Of a DNA stretch of 64,000 nucleotides, positions 33,949 to 43,383 are shown piece after piece. The stretch's first letter is position 1. Each line of letters opens with the position of its first letter. The DNA comes from HNR sp040400085. GTDB lineage: Bacteria; Actinomycetota; Actinomycetes; Actinomycetales; Microbacteriaceae. Location: the NCBI GenBank assembly GCA_040400085.1, contig JBBAQX010000009.1:28978-92977 (forward strand), given 5' to 3'. The position numbers and the translations under genes are program-made. The notes beneath the pieces are model-generated. The model was not told where the DNA came from. It worked only from the letters and a program-made list of their open reading frames with translations, and made no database searches.

Positions 33949-35172
33949 TTAATCATCGAGTCGGATTCGATCTTCGGATGCTTCATCAAGCGGGTCGTAC
34001 GGGGCAAGCACATCTGCTGCCGCGGAATTACTATCCGCGGATTGCACATCGATCTCTGTTCGCTTTCGTCGGCCAAGGGGCGCAAGGGTCATAGCTGCGC
34101 ACGCGATAAAACCAACGCCCATGAAGATCAGCGGAACAAGGAAGGATTGCATCACAAAGATCAGCAGAAAACCAACCGCAATAACGGCAGTCCACCCATA
34201 AAAAATCAGAACGGCTTGAAGATGCGTGTGGCCCATATCGAGCAAACGATGGTGCAGATGCTTCCGATCAGCGCTAAATGGACTTTTCCCCGCCTGAACG
34301 CGCCGGATAATCGCCAACGAGAAATCGAGCAGGGGCACGAGCATCACGGCAAACGGGAGGATGATCGGGATATACGCAGCCAGTACCACGCTGCGGTCGG
34401 TCAGCGCGCCGGGGTTCAACTGACCGGTCACGGCGATCGTAGACACGGCCATCAGCAATCCCACGAGCAGTGCACCGGAGTCGCCCATAAACATGCGCGC
34501 CTTATGCCAGTTAAAGGGCAGGAAGCCGACGCAGACCCCCACGATGATCACTGCGATCAGGCTCGACAGGTTGAAGTAGTTGTTTGGGTTGGTCTGTTGC
34601 ACTAGAAGGTATGTATAAACAAAAAACACGCCGTTTGCGATGATCGCAACACCCGCGACCAATCCATCGAGTCCGTCGATAAAGTTGATGGCGTTCATCA
34701 CGAGGACCGTCAAAAACACAGTAAGCGCGAAGTTCGCGACGGGAGACCCTACCACCAGGCTATTGCCTACGGGTAACGATACGATCTGGATACTCTGCCA
34801 GGCGAGAAGCCCAGCGGCTAAGAGCTGGGCTCCCAGCTTAATCATCCAGTCAAGGTCCAACAGGTCATCGACGATTCCCACGACAACGATGAGTAGGCAC
34901 GCCCCAAGAATTGCCCAGATAGGACCGGGATCGGCAAAAATCAATGTGAAATAAGTAATCCCAAAATTTTTCAGCTGCGAGGCGACCCCAAAGGCGATCA
35001 CCACCCCACAGAACATCGCAATCCCGCCCAGGCGGGGCGTCGGGGTAGTGTGAACATCGCGCGCACGGATGGCCGGGGCAAGTCGATATTTTTTGCTCAG
35101 TTTAAACACTCCCGCCGATACGACGAAAGATACCAGCGCGGCCAAGAGACCGATCAATACATACGCGCGCAC
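33949..35172 (-). CDS. wecA: Undecaprenyl-phosphate GlcNAc-1-phosphate transferase (WecA/TagO)
   Basis: The 407-residue membrane enzyme has about eleven helices and the family's cytoplasmic motifs: DDLLDLDW (metal), NAINFIDGLDGL, MFMGDSGALLVG, and the HLHHRLLDMGHTHLQ loop. It loads a sugar-1-phosphate on undecaprenyl phosphate to begin wall glycopolymer synthesis. GTG start sharing one base with the sua5 stop. A polar C-terminal tail of about 30 residues is acidic. Confidence 0.93.
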   Translation of the reverse strand: MRAYVLIGLLAALVSFVVSAGVFKLSKKYRLAPAIRARDVHTTPTPRLGGIAMFCGVVIAFGVASQLKNFGITYFTLIFADPGPIWAILGACLLIVVVGIVDDLLDLDWMIKLGAQLLAAGLLAWQSIQIVSLPVGNSLVVGSPVANFALTVFLTVLVMNAINFIDGLDGLVAGVAIIANGVFFVYTYLLVQQTNPNNYFNLSSLIAVIIVGVCVGFLPFNWHKARMFMGDSGALLVGLLMAVSTIAVTGQLNPGALTDRSVVLAAYIPIILPFAVMLVPLLDFSLAIIRRVQAGKSPFSADRKHLHHRLLDMGHTHLQAVLIFYGWTAVIAVGFLLIFVMQSFLVPLIFMGVGFIACAAMTLAPLGRRKRTEIDVQSADSNSAAADVLAPYDPLDEASEDRIRLDD

Positions 35173-35834
35173 TAGCTCACCGTCACTGCAGGAACGGCAT
35201 CCGCGAGCTGCCCCACCGTGATAGAACCGTGGCGGAGCACGACCAATTTGCCGCCGTCATCGGTAACGGCACGAGCATCCACAATTGTCGATGCCGTACC
35301 CGAGGAGTCCTGCTCCCCCGCATCGAGATACACGGCCACGGCATCCGCGAGCATTGATTCGGCATCGGCCGCGGTCTGGGCGGCAGGCTGCCCGGTGAGG
35401 TTCGCAGAGGACACCGCAAGCGGCCCGGTCTCGGCAAGAAGTTCAAGGGCTATGGGATTGTTGGGCATCCGGACGGCGACACTACCGTTGGTGTCGCCGA
35501 GATCCCAGCGCAGCGACGGCTGCGCCCGGAGGATAATCGTGAGGGCACCCGGCCAGAAAGCAGCAACCAGATCGTGTACGGGGGCTGGCACCGACTCAGT
35601 GAGAGCAGCAAGCATATCCGTATTTGCGATGAGGACGGGCGGAGGAGATTGCCTGGTGCGGCCCTTCGCGGTCAGCAGGCGTTGAACCGCCGCGGGCGAG
35701 AACGCGTCTGCCGCAACCCCGTAGACGGTATCCGTGGGGAGCACAACGAGTTCTCCGCGCCCAATCGCGCCCCGCGCGTGACGCATGCCTGTGAGGAGCT
35801 CCGCACTTACCGAGCAGTCAAATACCGTAGCCAT
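35172..35834 (-). CDS. L-threonylcarbamoyladenylate synthase (Sua5/YrdC)
   Basis: The 220-residue enzyme makes threonylcarbamoyl-AMP for the t6A37 modification of ANN-decoding tRNAs. Motifs: RGELVVLPTDTVYGVAADAF, KGRTRQSPPPVLI, PNNPIALELL, SSANLTGQPA. Start placed at ATG 35834 (MATVFDCS); the ORF's upstream part to 35882 is not typical. It lies between prmC and wecA, the standard actinobacterial order. Confidence 0.93.
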   Translation of the reverse strand: MATVFDCSVSAELLTGMRHARGAIGRGELVVLPTDTVYGVAADAFSPAAVQRLLTAKGRTRQSPPPVLIANTDMLAALTESVPAPVHDLVAAFWPGALTIILRAQPSLRWDLGDTNGSVAVRMPNNPIALELLAETGPLAVSSANLTGQPAAQTAADAESMLADAVAVYLDAGEQDSSGTASTIVDARAVTDDGGKLVVLRHGSITVGQLADAVPAVTVS

Positions 35835-35923
35835 AACTCTCCCATGATAGTTAGAAAGCGTGAGAGAAAGCCGAACCGCCATAGGGCTAGGCCAAAAATG
35901 TGTCCGAATTGCTACCGGGAACG

Positions 35924-36811
35924 CTAGCGAACTGCGGTGGTTGTTCGGTCACGAAGGGTGAGATCCTTATGCGTTTCGGGGGTTCGCCAGCCGTCCCTGA
36001 TCAACAGATCACGGATGCTCTGCCCCTGCACCTCGGCGTGTTCCAGTACCAGCACCCCACCGGGAACGAGCAGCCTGCGTGCAACCCTGCTCACCTGGCG
36101 CACAACGTCAAGGCCGTCTTCGCCTCCGTAGAGCGCCATCTCGGGATCAAACATGCGAACCTCAGGATCCCGAGGGATCGCGTCGTTCGGAATGTAGGGG
36201 GGATTAGAGATGACGACATTCACTCGACCCTCTAGCTCGGGGAAGGCATCCGCCAGGTCTCCGTGCACCAACTCCGCATTCGGCGCGTTCACCGATGCAA
36301 AGTTTTTCTGGGTCCAGGGCAGGGCCTCCGCGCTTTTTTCGATTGCATAGACCCGAGCCGTCGGAACCTCTGTCGCCATCGCCAACGCGATCGCACCGCT
36401 CCCCGTTCCCAGATCAACAGCGACGGGATGCTCGTGAGGCACGTTCCGGAGCGCATCGATCGCGAATTGCACCACGGATTCGGTCTCGGGCCTCGGGACG
36501 AAAACCCCAGGCCCGACGGATAAGCTGAGCGAGCGGAAGGGCGCTGTACCCGTAATGTGTTGAAGGGGTTCGCGACCGATGCGGCGAGTTACGAGGCTTT
36601 CGAGCTGCTCCAGCTGGGCATCCGTCAGTGAGTTACCGAGGATGGCGAGGGCCTGAACCCGGCCCCGATTCTCGCCGAGAACATAGCCAAGAAGCAGCTC
36701 GGCGTCTACCTGAGCGTTCAATATCCCTGCCGCATCTAGCCGACCTGCGACCTCGCTAAGAATGATCGCGATGGGAAGCGCTGGCTCGTTTTCGGGTGCG
36801 AGAAAGTTCAC
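35924..36811 (-). CDS. prmC: Release factor glutamine methyltransferase PrmC (HemK)
   Basis: The enzyme methylates the GGQ glutamine of release factors RF1 and RF2. It has the N-terminal helical domain (EVAGRLDAAGILNAQVDAEL), the SAM motif AVDLGTGSGAIALAMA and the catalytic VVISNPPYIPND. The GTG at 36811 gives 295 residues; a TTG at 36856 (310 residues) and a GTG at 36838 are alternatives. Its substrate gene prfA lies 2.8 kb away, with cysKE and a DUF4870 gene inserted between. Confidence 0.92.
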   Translation of the reverse strand: MNFLAPENEPALPIAIILSEVAGRLDAAGILNAQVDAELLLGYVLGENRGRVQALAILGNSLTDAQLEQLESLVTRRIGREPLQHITGTAPFRSLSLSVGPGVFVPRPETESVVQFAIDALRNVPHEHPVAVDLGTGSGAIALAMATEVPTARVYAIEKSAEALPWTQKNFASVNAPNAELVHGDLADAFPELEGRVNVVISNPPYIPNDAIPRDPEVRMFDPEMALYGGEDGLDVVRQVSRVARRLLVPGGVLVLEHAEVQGQSIRDLLIRDGWRTPETHKDLTLRDRTTTAVR

Positions 36812-37041
36812 GAGGACTGCTTTCGGACGGGTAGACACATATCGATAACCACTCAACTACCCTAATACCAGAGATGGTATCTGCAACCTTTTCGAGTGAT
36901 GATGCTCAATCCGGCACGACTCAGTGTGGCGGCGATGCCGTAACAATCGCACATACTACTCCAACTTGCGCGTAACATAAAGACCAGTGGATCACGCGTT
37001 CATAGGTGCGCGGGGTTCCCCGAACAATCGAAGGAGATCTC

Positions 37042-37980
37042 GTGTCGCAACGAATTTACTCAAATATCACAGAGGCGTTTGGAAATACTCCCCTGGTACA
37101 GCTCAACCGGGTAACAGGCGATGCGGGAGCCAAGGTTCTCGCAAAACTGGAATTTTATAACCCTGCTGGAAGCGTCAAAGACAGGCTGGGTATCGCCATC
37201 GTTGACGCCGCCGAACAGTCTGGTCAGCTCAAGCCAGGCGGAACCATCGTCGAGGGCACAAGCGGCAACACGGGGATTGCTCTTGCATTAGTTGGTGCCG
37301 CCAGGGGTTACAAGGTCATTCTTACCATGCCAGAGACCATGAGCAAGGAACGAAGAGTCCTACTGCGTGCATATGGTGCCGAGATCGTGTTGACTCCGGG
37401 ACCGGAAGGTATGCGCGGAGCCGTCGAGAGGGCTCAACACCTTGCGGAAACCACTCCCAACGCGATCTGGGCAAAGCAATTTTCTAACGAGGCAAATGCC
37501 GCGATCCACCGAGCCACTACCGCCGAGGAGATTTGGCGCGACACCGGCGGCGAGGTCGATATCTTTGTTGCCGGGATAGGAACGGGAGGAACTATCACGG
37601 GTGTCGGGCAGGTCCTTAAGGAGCGCAAACCCGATGTTCAGGTAATTGCGGTCGAACCCCTCGACTCGCCGCTCCTCAGCGAGGGCAAGGCTGGCCCCCA
37701 CAAGATTCAGGGAATCGGGGCAAACTTTGTTCCCGATGTTTTGGACCGCGGAGTTTACGACGAGGTGTTCGGCGTTACTCTCGAGGATTCACTACGGGAG
37801 GCGAGGGCCCTTGCGACTGACGAGGGAATCCTCGCCGGCATCTCTTCTGGGGCTGCGGTTTATGCCGCCGTCGAGGTCGCAAAGCGGCCAGAAAACGTGG
37901 GTAAAACCGTTGTCGTGGTTGTTCCCGATTTTGGCGAACGCTATATTTCGACGGTCCTGTACGAAGACCTACTCGATTAG
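37042..37980 (+). CDS. cysK: Cysteine synthase (O-acetylserine sulfhydrylase)
   Basis: The 312-residue PLP enzyme converts O-acetylserine and sulfide to cysteine. The PLP Lys is in NPAGSVKDRLG, with EGTSGNTGIALA and GTGGTITGVGQ. The GTG at 37042 has AAGGAG five bases upstream, so the extension to 37006 is discarded. It is followed by cysE after 16 bases; CysE and CysK form the cysteine synthase complex. Confidence 0.96.
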   Translation: MSQRIYSNITEAFGNTPLVQLNRVTGDAGAKVLAKLEFYNPAGSVKDRLGIAIVDAAEQSGQLKPGGTIVEGTSGNTGIALALVGAARGYKVILTMPETMSKERRVLLRAYGAEIVLTPGPEGMRGAVERAQHLAETTPNAIWAKQFSNEANAAIHRATTAEEIWRDTGGEVDIFVAGIGTGGTITGVGQVLKERKPDVQVIAVEPLDSPLLSEGKAGPHKIQGIGANFVPDVLDRGVYDEVFGVTLEDSLREARALATDEGILAGISSGAAVYAAVEVAKRPENVGKTVVVVVPDFGERYISTVLYEDLLD

Positions 37981-37996
37981 GCGGCATACTGGAGAG

Positions 37997-38620
37997 GTGT
38001 TCTTTTCACGATTACGCGAAGATATTTCGGCCGCGCGTGCCCATGATCCGGCCTCGCGCAATGCCGCAGAGGTATTTTTCGTGTATTCGGGAGTACACGC
38101 AGTTTTTTGGCACAGGGTGAGCCATCGATTGTGGGATGCCCGTCTCAAGTTTGCCGCTCGTGCCCTGTCGCAGGTCGTTCGATTCTGGACCGGCATAGAG
38201 ATTCACCCGGGTGCAACAATGGGCAGACGCGTGTTTATCGATCACGGGATGGGCGTGGTGATCGGAGAGACAGCGATCGTCGGCGATGACGTCATGATGT
38301 ATCACGGAGTCACACTTGGTGGCACGACGAGCAAACACAGCAAAAGACACCCTACCGTGGGGAACCGGGTCATGATTGGTGCTGGGGCAAAACTTCTGGG
38401 AAACATCACCGTCGGCGAAGACAGCGTTGTCGGCGCCAACGCTGTTGTGGTGAAGGATGCTCCCCCTCGGTCGCTACTGGTGGGAATTCCAGCGATTGCC
38501 CGCCCACGAAAAATGACACGGGAAGAACCACAATCTTCTCCCAAGAAAACGCGTAGGGATAACACTGACGACCCGGGGATTCCCGATCAGGACTACATCG
38601 ACCCAGCGATCTATATCTGA
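37997..38620 (+). CDS. cysE: Serine O-acetyltransferase
   Basis: The 207-residue enzyme acetylates serine for CysK. It starts with FSRLREDISAARAHDPASRN and carries the left-handed beta-helix hexapeptides (IHPGATMGRRVFIDHGMGVV, GVTLGGTT, VGNRVMIGAGAKLLGNITVG). The open frame extends far upstream inside cysK but the conserved start fits the GTG at 37997, with GGAG unusually close (two bases). The C-terminal tail ends in ...AIYI; a C-terminal Ile is what the CysK active site binds in the CysE-CysK complex. Confidence 0.94.
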   Translation: MFFSRLREDISAARAHDPASRNAAEVFFVYSGVHAVFWHRVSHRLWDARLKFAARALSQVVRFWTGIEIHPGATMGRRVFIDHGMGVVIGETAIVGDDVMMYHGVTLGGTTSKHSKRHPTVGNRVMIGAGAKLLGNITVGEDSVVGANAVVVKDAPPRSLLVGIPAIARPRKMTREEPQSSPKKTRRDNTDDPGIPDQDYIDPAIYI

Positions 38621-38629
38621 GAGTTAACG

Positions 38630-38669
38630 CGATGAGGGACTCCCACCATTGGGCGGAAGCCCCTCATCG
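38630..38669. terminator. Bidirectional hairpin between cysE and the DUF4870 gene
   Basis: CGATGAGGG (38630-38638) pairs with CCCTCATCG (38661-38669); an inner stem forms in the loop. It sits between two convergent genes and is followed by TCTTGTT. Confidence 0.7.
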
Positions 38670-38697
38670 TCTTGTTGAGCTGTTCTATCTTGCGACT

Positions 38698-39345
38698 CTA
38701 CTTGACCATGTCAAGGTTGAAAATAAACTTGTATTGCTGACCGCGCTTTGCCGCATCGCTGCCCTGGACGGCTCCCATAATGTGAAAGATGAAGAGCACC
38801 AAGTTGAGCGCCCCCAGCAACAATCCTAAGAGTGCTCCGATTCCTGTAAAACTCAACAAAACAGTTAAAAACCATATCGCTACGCCGACAATAGTTCTCA
38901 CCAGAGAGAAGTTGAGGTTCGCTCGGAGGTGACTATCGTAGAGCGGGTTCTGTCCCTTCTGCGTCACATAGAAGATGAGCGCGGGTATCCACGCAAAGAA
39001 TACGCTCAGCCAGTAGTTAAGCTGCAGGCTGCTGAGCTGCTGTTGCGTAAGCCCGCCACCTGGCTGCTGATAGCCGGGCTGCTGACCGTAACCGGGCTGC
39101 TGGAACCCGGGCTGCGGCTGCTGATAGCCGGGCTGCGGCTGCTGATAACCAGGCTGAGGCTGCTGATAACCAGGCTGCTGGTACCCCGGCTGAGGCTGAC
39201 CGGGCTGAGGCTGACCGGGTTGCTGGAAACCGGGCTGCTGCGGCTGGCCATAAACAGGCGGCTGGCCAGGCTGCTGAGCGTTCGGAGGAACATTATTTCC
39301 AGGCTGCTCGGGGGTGGGCTGACCTGGGTTAATTTCGTTTGTCAC
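38698..39345 (-). CDS. DUF4870 membrane protein with Gln-Pro-Gly-rich N-terminus
   Basis: The 215-residue protein has a disordered first half of repeated GYQQPQP units (residues about 20-95), then a DUF4870 domain with three or four membrane helices (NYWLSVFFAWIPALIFYVTQ, LLLGALNLVLFIFHIMGAVQ). Function unknown; such proteins are common envelope components of actinobacteria. GTG start with AGGAGA upstream. The repeat DNA (about 39060-39245) is made of imperfect 18-21 base units. Confidence 0.85.
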   Translation of the reverse strand: MTNEINPGQPTPEQPGNNVPPNAQQPGQPPVYGQPQQPGFQQPGQPQPGQPQPGYQQPGYQQPQPGYQQPQPGYQQPQPGFQQPGYGQQPGYQQPGGGLTQQQLSSLQLNYWLSVFFAWIPALIFYVTQKGQNPLYDSHLRANLNFSLVRTIVGVAIWFLTVLLSFTGIGALLGLLLGALNLVLFIFHIMGAVQGSDAAKRGQQYKFIFNLDMVK

Positions 39346-39607
39346 GAGGTCACTCTCCTAAGGTTCATATAGACATTGGGATGCTCAAAACATCACATAA
39401 AACGAGTATGCGCCGATCAGAGCAAAAAGTACATGGAGCATGCTCATACAGTTCAAAAAACATTGAAAGCATTAAGAATTTAGCATTCTAGCTACAAAAT
39501 TTTCGCGCCGATTCGTAGATCAATGAGCACAATCAGCATAGTGATTGACGCATGAACATGCGAATTGAGCGAACGATCAAGACAGTTAGGGCCATCCTGC
39601 CAGTGAT
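39346..39607. other. AT-rich intergenic region upstream of the DUF4870 gene
   Basis: No gene is seen. Several short palindromes occur, including GAGCATGCTC at 39436-39445 and AGAATTTAGCATTCT near 39475. The region follows the prfA stop and must hold the DUF4870 promoter. Confidence 0.4.
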
Positions 39608-40690
39608 TTAGGAGTCGTTATCTCCGAGATCAGCCAAGCGGGCCTCTTCGTCAAACGCGATACACGAGTCGATAACCGGGCCGATGGCACCGTTCATCAC
39701 GGCATCCAAGTTATAGGACTTGTAACCGGTACGGTGATCCGCTATACGGTTTTCCGGAAAGTTGTAAGTCCGGATACGCTCAGAACGGTCCATCGTGCGA
39801 ATCTGCGTCTTGCGGTGAGCGCTCGCCTCGGCGGCAAGCTCCTCCTGCTGGCGCGCAAGGATACGGGCGCGCAGCACACGCATACCGGCCTCACGGTTCT
39901 GCAGCTGGCTCTTCTCGTTCTGCATAGCGACCACGATTCCCGTGGGAAGGTGGGTCAGCCGGACGGCAGAGTCGGTGGTGTTCACCGATTGCCCACCGGG
40001 ACCGCTCGAGCGATACACATCGATCTTGAGATCGTTGGGATGAATCTCGACCTCACCTGGCTCGTCAACTTCAGGGAACACAAGCACTCCGGTAGTCGAC
40101 GTGTGGATGCGCCCCTGCGACTCTGTCGCTGGAACACGCTGCACTCGGTGGACGCCACCCTCGTATTTGAGGTGGGCCCACACTCCCTGAGAGGGATCGG
40201 TTGCGTTGCTCTTGATCGCTACCTGGACGTCCTTGTAGCCACCGAGATCGCTCTCGGTGCGCTCCAGAAGCTCCGTCTTCCATCCCTTGGACTCCGCGTA
40301 ATGCATGTACATACGCAACAGGTCGGCAGCGAAGAGGGCCGACTCGGCCCCGCCCTCGCCACCCTTGATCTCCATGATCACGTCTCGACCATCGTCCGGA
40401 TCGCGAGGGATCAGCAGACGCCGGAGCCTCTCCTGAGCGGTAACAAGGCCCTCTTCGAGACCCGGGATCTCCTCGGCAAAGCTCTCGTCCTCTTTGGCCA
40501 GCTCGCGAGCCGCCTCAAGGTCCTCCTGCTGCTGGATCCAGGCATCATAAGCGGCCTTGATCTTGCTGAGCTCGGCATAACGTCGATTCACCTTTTTGGC
40601 ACGCGCAGGATCCGAGTGCAACGCCGGATCGGCTAACTGCTCCTGGAGCGAGGAATGTTCCGCAAGAAGGATATGTACTGATTCGAACAC
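39608..40690 (-). CDS. prfA: Peptide chain release factor 1
   Basis: The 360-residue factor reads UAA and UAG. It has the GGQ motif (SGPGGQSVNTTDSAVR) whose Gln is methylated by PrmC, and VPATESQGRIHTST, which holds the RF1-type PxT recognition region. It follows rho by four bases. Confidence 0.97.
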   Translation of the reverse strand: MFESVHILLAEHSSLQEQLADPALHSDPARAKKVNRRYAELSKIKAAYDAWIQQQEDLEAARELAKEDESFAEEIPGLEEGLVTAQERLRRLLIPRDPDDGRDVIMEIKGGEGGAESALFAADLLRMYMHYAESKGWKTELLERTESDLGGYKDVQVAIKSNATDPSQGVWAHLKYEGGVHRVQRVPATESQGRIHTSTTGVLVFPEVDEPGEVEIHPNDLKIDVYRSSGPGGQSVNTTDSAVRLTHLPTGIVVAMQNEKSQLQNREAGMRVLRARILARQQEELAAEASAHRKTQIRTMDRSERIRTYNFPENRIADHRTGYKSYNLDAVMNGAIGPVIDSCIAFDEEARLADLGDNDS

Positions 40691-40694
40691 GTTC

Positions 40695-43115
40695 TTAGTC
40701 CTTCGCGGAAGAAATCGAGCCCGACTTCTGCATCTGCATCAGGAACTCAACGTTGGACGAGGTGTCTTTGAGCTTACCAAGGACAACCTCGAGAGCCTGC
40801 TGCTGATCGAGACCGCTCAGCGCGCGACGGAGCTTCCAAGTGACCTTAACCTCGTCGGCACCCATCAGCATCTCTTCGCGGCGGGTGCTCGATGCTGTCA
40901 CATCGACGGCCGGGAAGATTCGTTTGTCCGCCAGGTGGCGTGACAGACGGAGCTCCATATTTCCGGTGCCCTTGAATTCCTCGAAGATGACCTCGTCCAT
41001 CTTCGAACCGGTCTCGACGAGAGCGGTGGCAAGAATGGTGAGCGAGCCGCCGTTCTCAATGTTGCGAGCCGCACCGAAGAAACGCTTAGGCGGGTAGAGG
41101 GCCGACGCATCCACGCCTCCGGAAAGAACACGGCCTGAGGCCGGAGCCGTGAGGTTGTAAGCCCGTCCGAGGCGGGTAATCGAGTCGAGCAGCACGACAA
41201 CATCGTGGCCAAGCTCAACCAGGCGCTTTGCTCTCTCGATGGCGAGTTCTGCGACGGTGGTGTGGTCCTCGGCTGGCCGGTCAAACGTGGAGGCGATAAC
41301 CTCACCCTTCACCGTTCGCTGCATATCGGTGACCTCTTCCGGGCGCTCGTCCACGAGAACGACCATGAGGTGAACCTCGGGGTTGTTCGTCGCGATCGCG
41401 TTGGCGATCTGCTGCATGACGATCGTCTTGCCTGCCTTTGGCGGGGCAACAATCAGTCCGCGCTGACCCTTACCGATGGGGGCGACCAAATCGATGATGC
41501 GCTGGGTGATCTTCTCCGAAGAGGTTTCAAGACGCAGGCGCTCCTGCGGGTACAGCGGGGTGAGCTCGTTGAAGTCGACCCGCTTCTCATTATCTTCGAC
41601 GCTCAGGCCGTTGACAGAGTCGATCTTGACGATGGCATTGTACTTCTGGCGGCCGTTGTGGTCGTTCTCGCGGGGCTGACGGATAGCACCGACGATCGCA
41701 TCACCCTTGCGCAGGTTGTACTTCTTAACCTGGCCGAGCGAAACATACACGTCGTTCGTACCGGGGAGGTAGCCGCTCGTGCGCACAAAAGCGTAGTTGT
41801 CGAGAACGTCAAGGATACCCGCGATCGGGAGAAGTACGTCGTCCTCGTTAAGCTCTGGCTCAAAGTCATCGTTTGGGCCGCCGCGACGCTTGCGGTCGCG
41901 CTGGCGGTTGCGAGAGTTCCGAGAATTGTCATCAGCGGAATCGTTGCTCTGGTTGTTCCGGTTGTTACGGTTGCCGTCGCGACTATTGCGTGAGTTATCG
42001 TCCTGCGCGTCGTCGGTCTGGTTGTTACGTCCGCGGTTCCTGCGGTTATTTTGGCGGGACTCGTTTGCGTTGCCGTTATTGTCAGGCGTAGCCTCGGCAG
42101 TTTCCGAAGACGATGAAGAATCAGCTGCGGAGTTGTCGAGAGTCTGCGAGTCCGTTGACTGCGCATCTGAACCCTTGGCATCCGAATTATTGTTCTTGTT
42201 ACGACTCCGCGAGCCACGCGGGCCGCGCGGGTTAGTCGATACCGTCCTGACGGATTCAACCTTGGCCTGTTCTGCATCAGACGGAGAGTGCTGCGCCACA
42301 GCCGCCTGAGAGGAATCGCTAACGGATGTCCCTTCCGCAGGCACATTCTCGGTTTCGTTCGCGGGTGCAGCCTCAGCACTCTTGCGGCCACGCTTTGCGC
42401 GAGTCGCCTTCTTCTCCTCGGCAGGTGCCCCGGTTGACGAGTCTGCAGGCGCATCAGATGGTGCCGCGGCTGCGGCAGGCGCCGAATCGGAGGCTGCGGC
42501 AGATCCACCGTCGACAGATCCACCGTCGGCGGGCGCATCTGCAGCTGCCTTCGCCGCTGCGGTCTTCGATGAGGTGCGAGTAGCTCGAGTCGCACGCTTT
42601 ACGGCGGGAGCCTCATCAGCGGCTGCGGACGCAGACGCTGGGGCTGCGGACGCAGACGCTGGGGCTGCAGACGCTGGGGCCTCCGACACGGCAGAGGTAA
42701 CGCTCTCAGCATCCGCAGCGGCTACCTTCTTGGCGCGGCTCACGCGCTTCTTGGGCGCGGCAGGGGCATCCTCTGCTGCCGCGGGCGCAACAGTCTTATC
42801 GGCTGAGGAGGCATCCGCTGAGGCCCCTTCGGCCGGGGAGGTAGAAGCCGTTGCAGCAGCTTCTGCTACAACCGCACGGGTTCGAGTTGATCGGGTGGCT
42901 GCCTTCTTCTTTGGCGCAGCTTCTGAAGCATCCGCAGCGCTCTCTGCAGGAGCCGCGGAAGAGGGCTCAACGGCAGCGGCAGCCTTTGCCGCAGCCGTGG
43001 CGGTGGAAGCACGACGGGGCGCGCGCTTCTTGGGCACCTCCGCAGTTGCAGGGGCAGTGTTAGCGTTATCGGCTGCTGAGCCGTTGGTTACAGAACCGTC
43101 GGAGTTGTTCTCCAC
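40695..43115 (-). CDS. rho: Transcription termination factor Rho with long disordered N-terminus
   Basis: The 806-residue protein has an N-terminal part of about 390 residues without fold: first Ala-Pro-Ser-Glu-Lys, then an Asn-Arg-Asp-rich stretch (NNRRNRGRNNQTDD). Then come the RNA-binding cold-shock domain (AGILDVLDNYAFVRTSGYLP) and the hexameric ATPase (KGQRGLIVAPPKAGKT, VLVDERPEEVTDM, DSITRLGRAYN). Insertions of this kind are normal in actinobacterial Rho and widen RNA binding. The start is the GTG at 43115 with AAGGAA seven bases upstream; the frame's extension to 43217 is intergenic. Confidence 0.96.
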   Translation of the reverse strand: MENNSDGSVTNGSAADNANTAPATAEVPKKRAPRRASTATAAAKAAAAVEPSSAAPAESAADASEAAPKKKAATRSTRTRAVVAEAAATASTSPAEGASADASSADKTVAPAAAEDAPAAPKKRVSRAKKVAAADAESVTSAVSEAPASAAPASASAAPASASAAADEAPAVKRATRATRTSSKTAAAKAAADAPADGGSVDGGSAAASDSAPAAAAAPSDAPADSSTGAPAEEKKATRAKRGRKSAEAAPANETENVPAEGTSVSDSSQAAVAQHSPSDAEQAKVESVRTVSTNPRGPRGSRSRNKNNNSDAKGSDAQSTDSQTLDNSAADSSSSSETAEATPDNNGNANESRQNNRRNRGRNNQTDDAQDDNSRNSRDGNRNNRNNQSNDSADDNSRNSRNRQRDRKRRGGPNDDFEPELNEDDVLLPIAGILDVLDNYAFVRTSGYLPGTNDVYVSLGQVKKYNLRKGDAIVGAIRQPRENDHNGRQKYNAIVKIDSVNGLSVEDNEKRVDFNELTPLYPQERLRLETSSEKITQRIIDLVAPIGKGQRGLIVAPPKAGKTIVMQQIANAIATNNPEVHLMVVLVDERPEEVTDMQRTVKGEVIASTFDRPAEDHTTVAELAIERAKRLVELGHDVVVLLDSITRLGRAYNLTAPASGRVLSGGVDASALYPPKRFFGAARNIENGGSLTILATALVETGSKMDEVIFEEFKGTGNMELRLSRHLADKRIFPAVDVTASSTRREEMLMGADEVKVTWKLRRALSGLDQQQALEVVLGKLKDTSSNVEFLMQMQKSGSISSAKD
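42622..42678. repeat. 21-bp tandem repeat in the rho N-terminal region
   Basis: Two full and one partial copy of a 21-base unit (GCTGCGGACGCAGACGCTGG...) encode Ala-Ser-Ala-Ser-Ala-Ala-Pro. Length variation between strains is likely. Confidence 0.75.
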
Positions 43116-43355
43116 GATATGTTCCTTCCTAGGATTATGGTGGCGGGCCGCTATCTCCCAGCGCTCCGAGCGCAGAAACTGCTCGGATGATGCCGTTCTA
43201 TTCAGGGGCCGCCACACACTGTGGAATCTCGCTCGGTGTAAAAATGCGTTGCGATCTTGAGGATCTCAACGTACAAATGCACGGCATCCATTCCAGTGTG
43301 CATGGGATCAGCCGGACATCTTATCGAGCCGGTTGAGGGTAATTCGTAGCCTGAC

Positions 43356-43379
43356 CCTGGCAGCGCATGAGCGCCCAGG
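43356..43379 (-). terminator. Hairpin after thrB
   Basis: CCTGG-CA-GCGC pairs with GCGC-CCAGG around an ATGA loop, five bases after the thrB stop at 43384. No T tract; Rho-dependent or weak termination. Confidence 0.45.
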
Positions 43380-43383
43380 ACCG

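Noticed and set aside
37646..37996. Upstream extension of cysE within cysK
   Set aside because: It is a shifted-frame reading of cysK; the conserved CysE start is at 37997.
39060..39245. Repeat array that might be taken for CRISPR
   Set aside because: Units are 18-21 bases with no unique spacers and encode Gln-Pro-Gly repeats in frame.
42382..43260. 292-codon plus-strand ORF opposite rho
   Set aside because: The Ala-Ser-rich product mirrors the low-complexity N-terminus of Rho.
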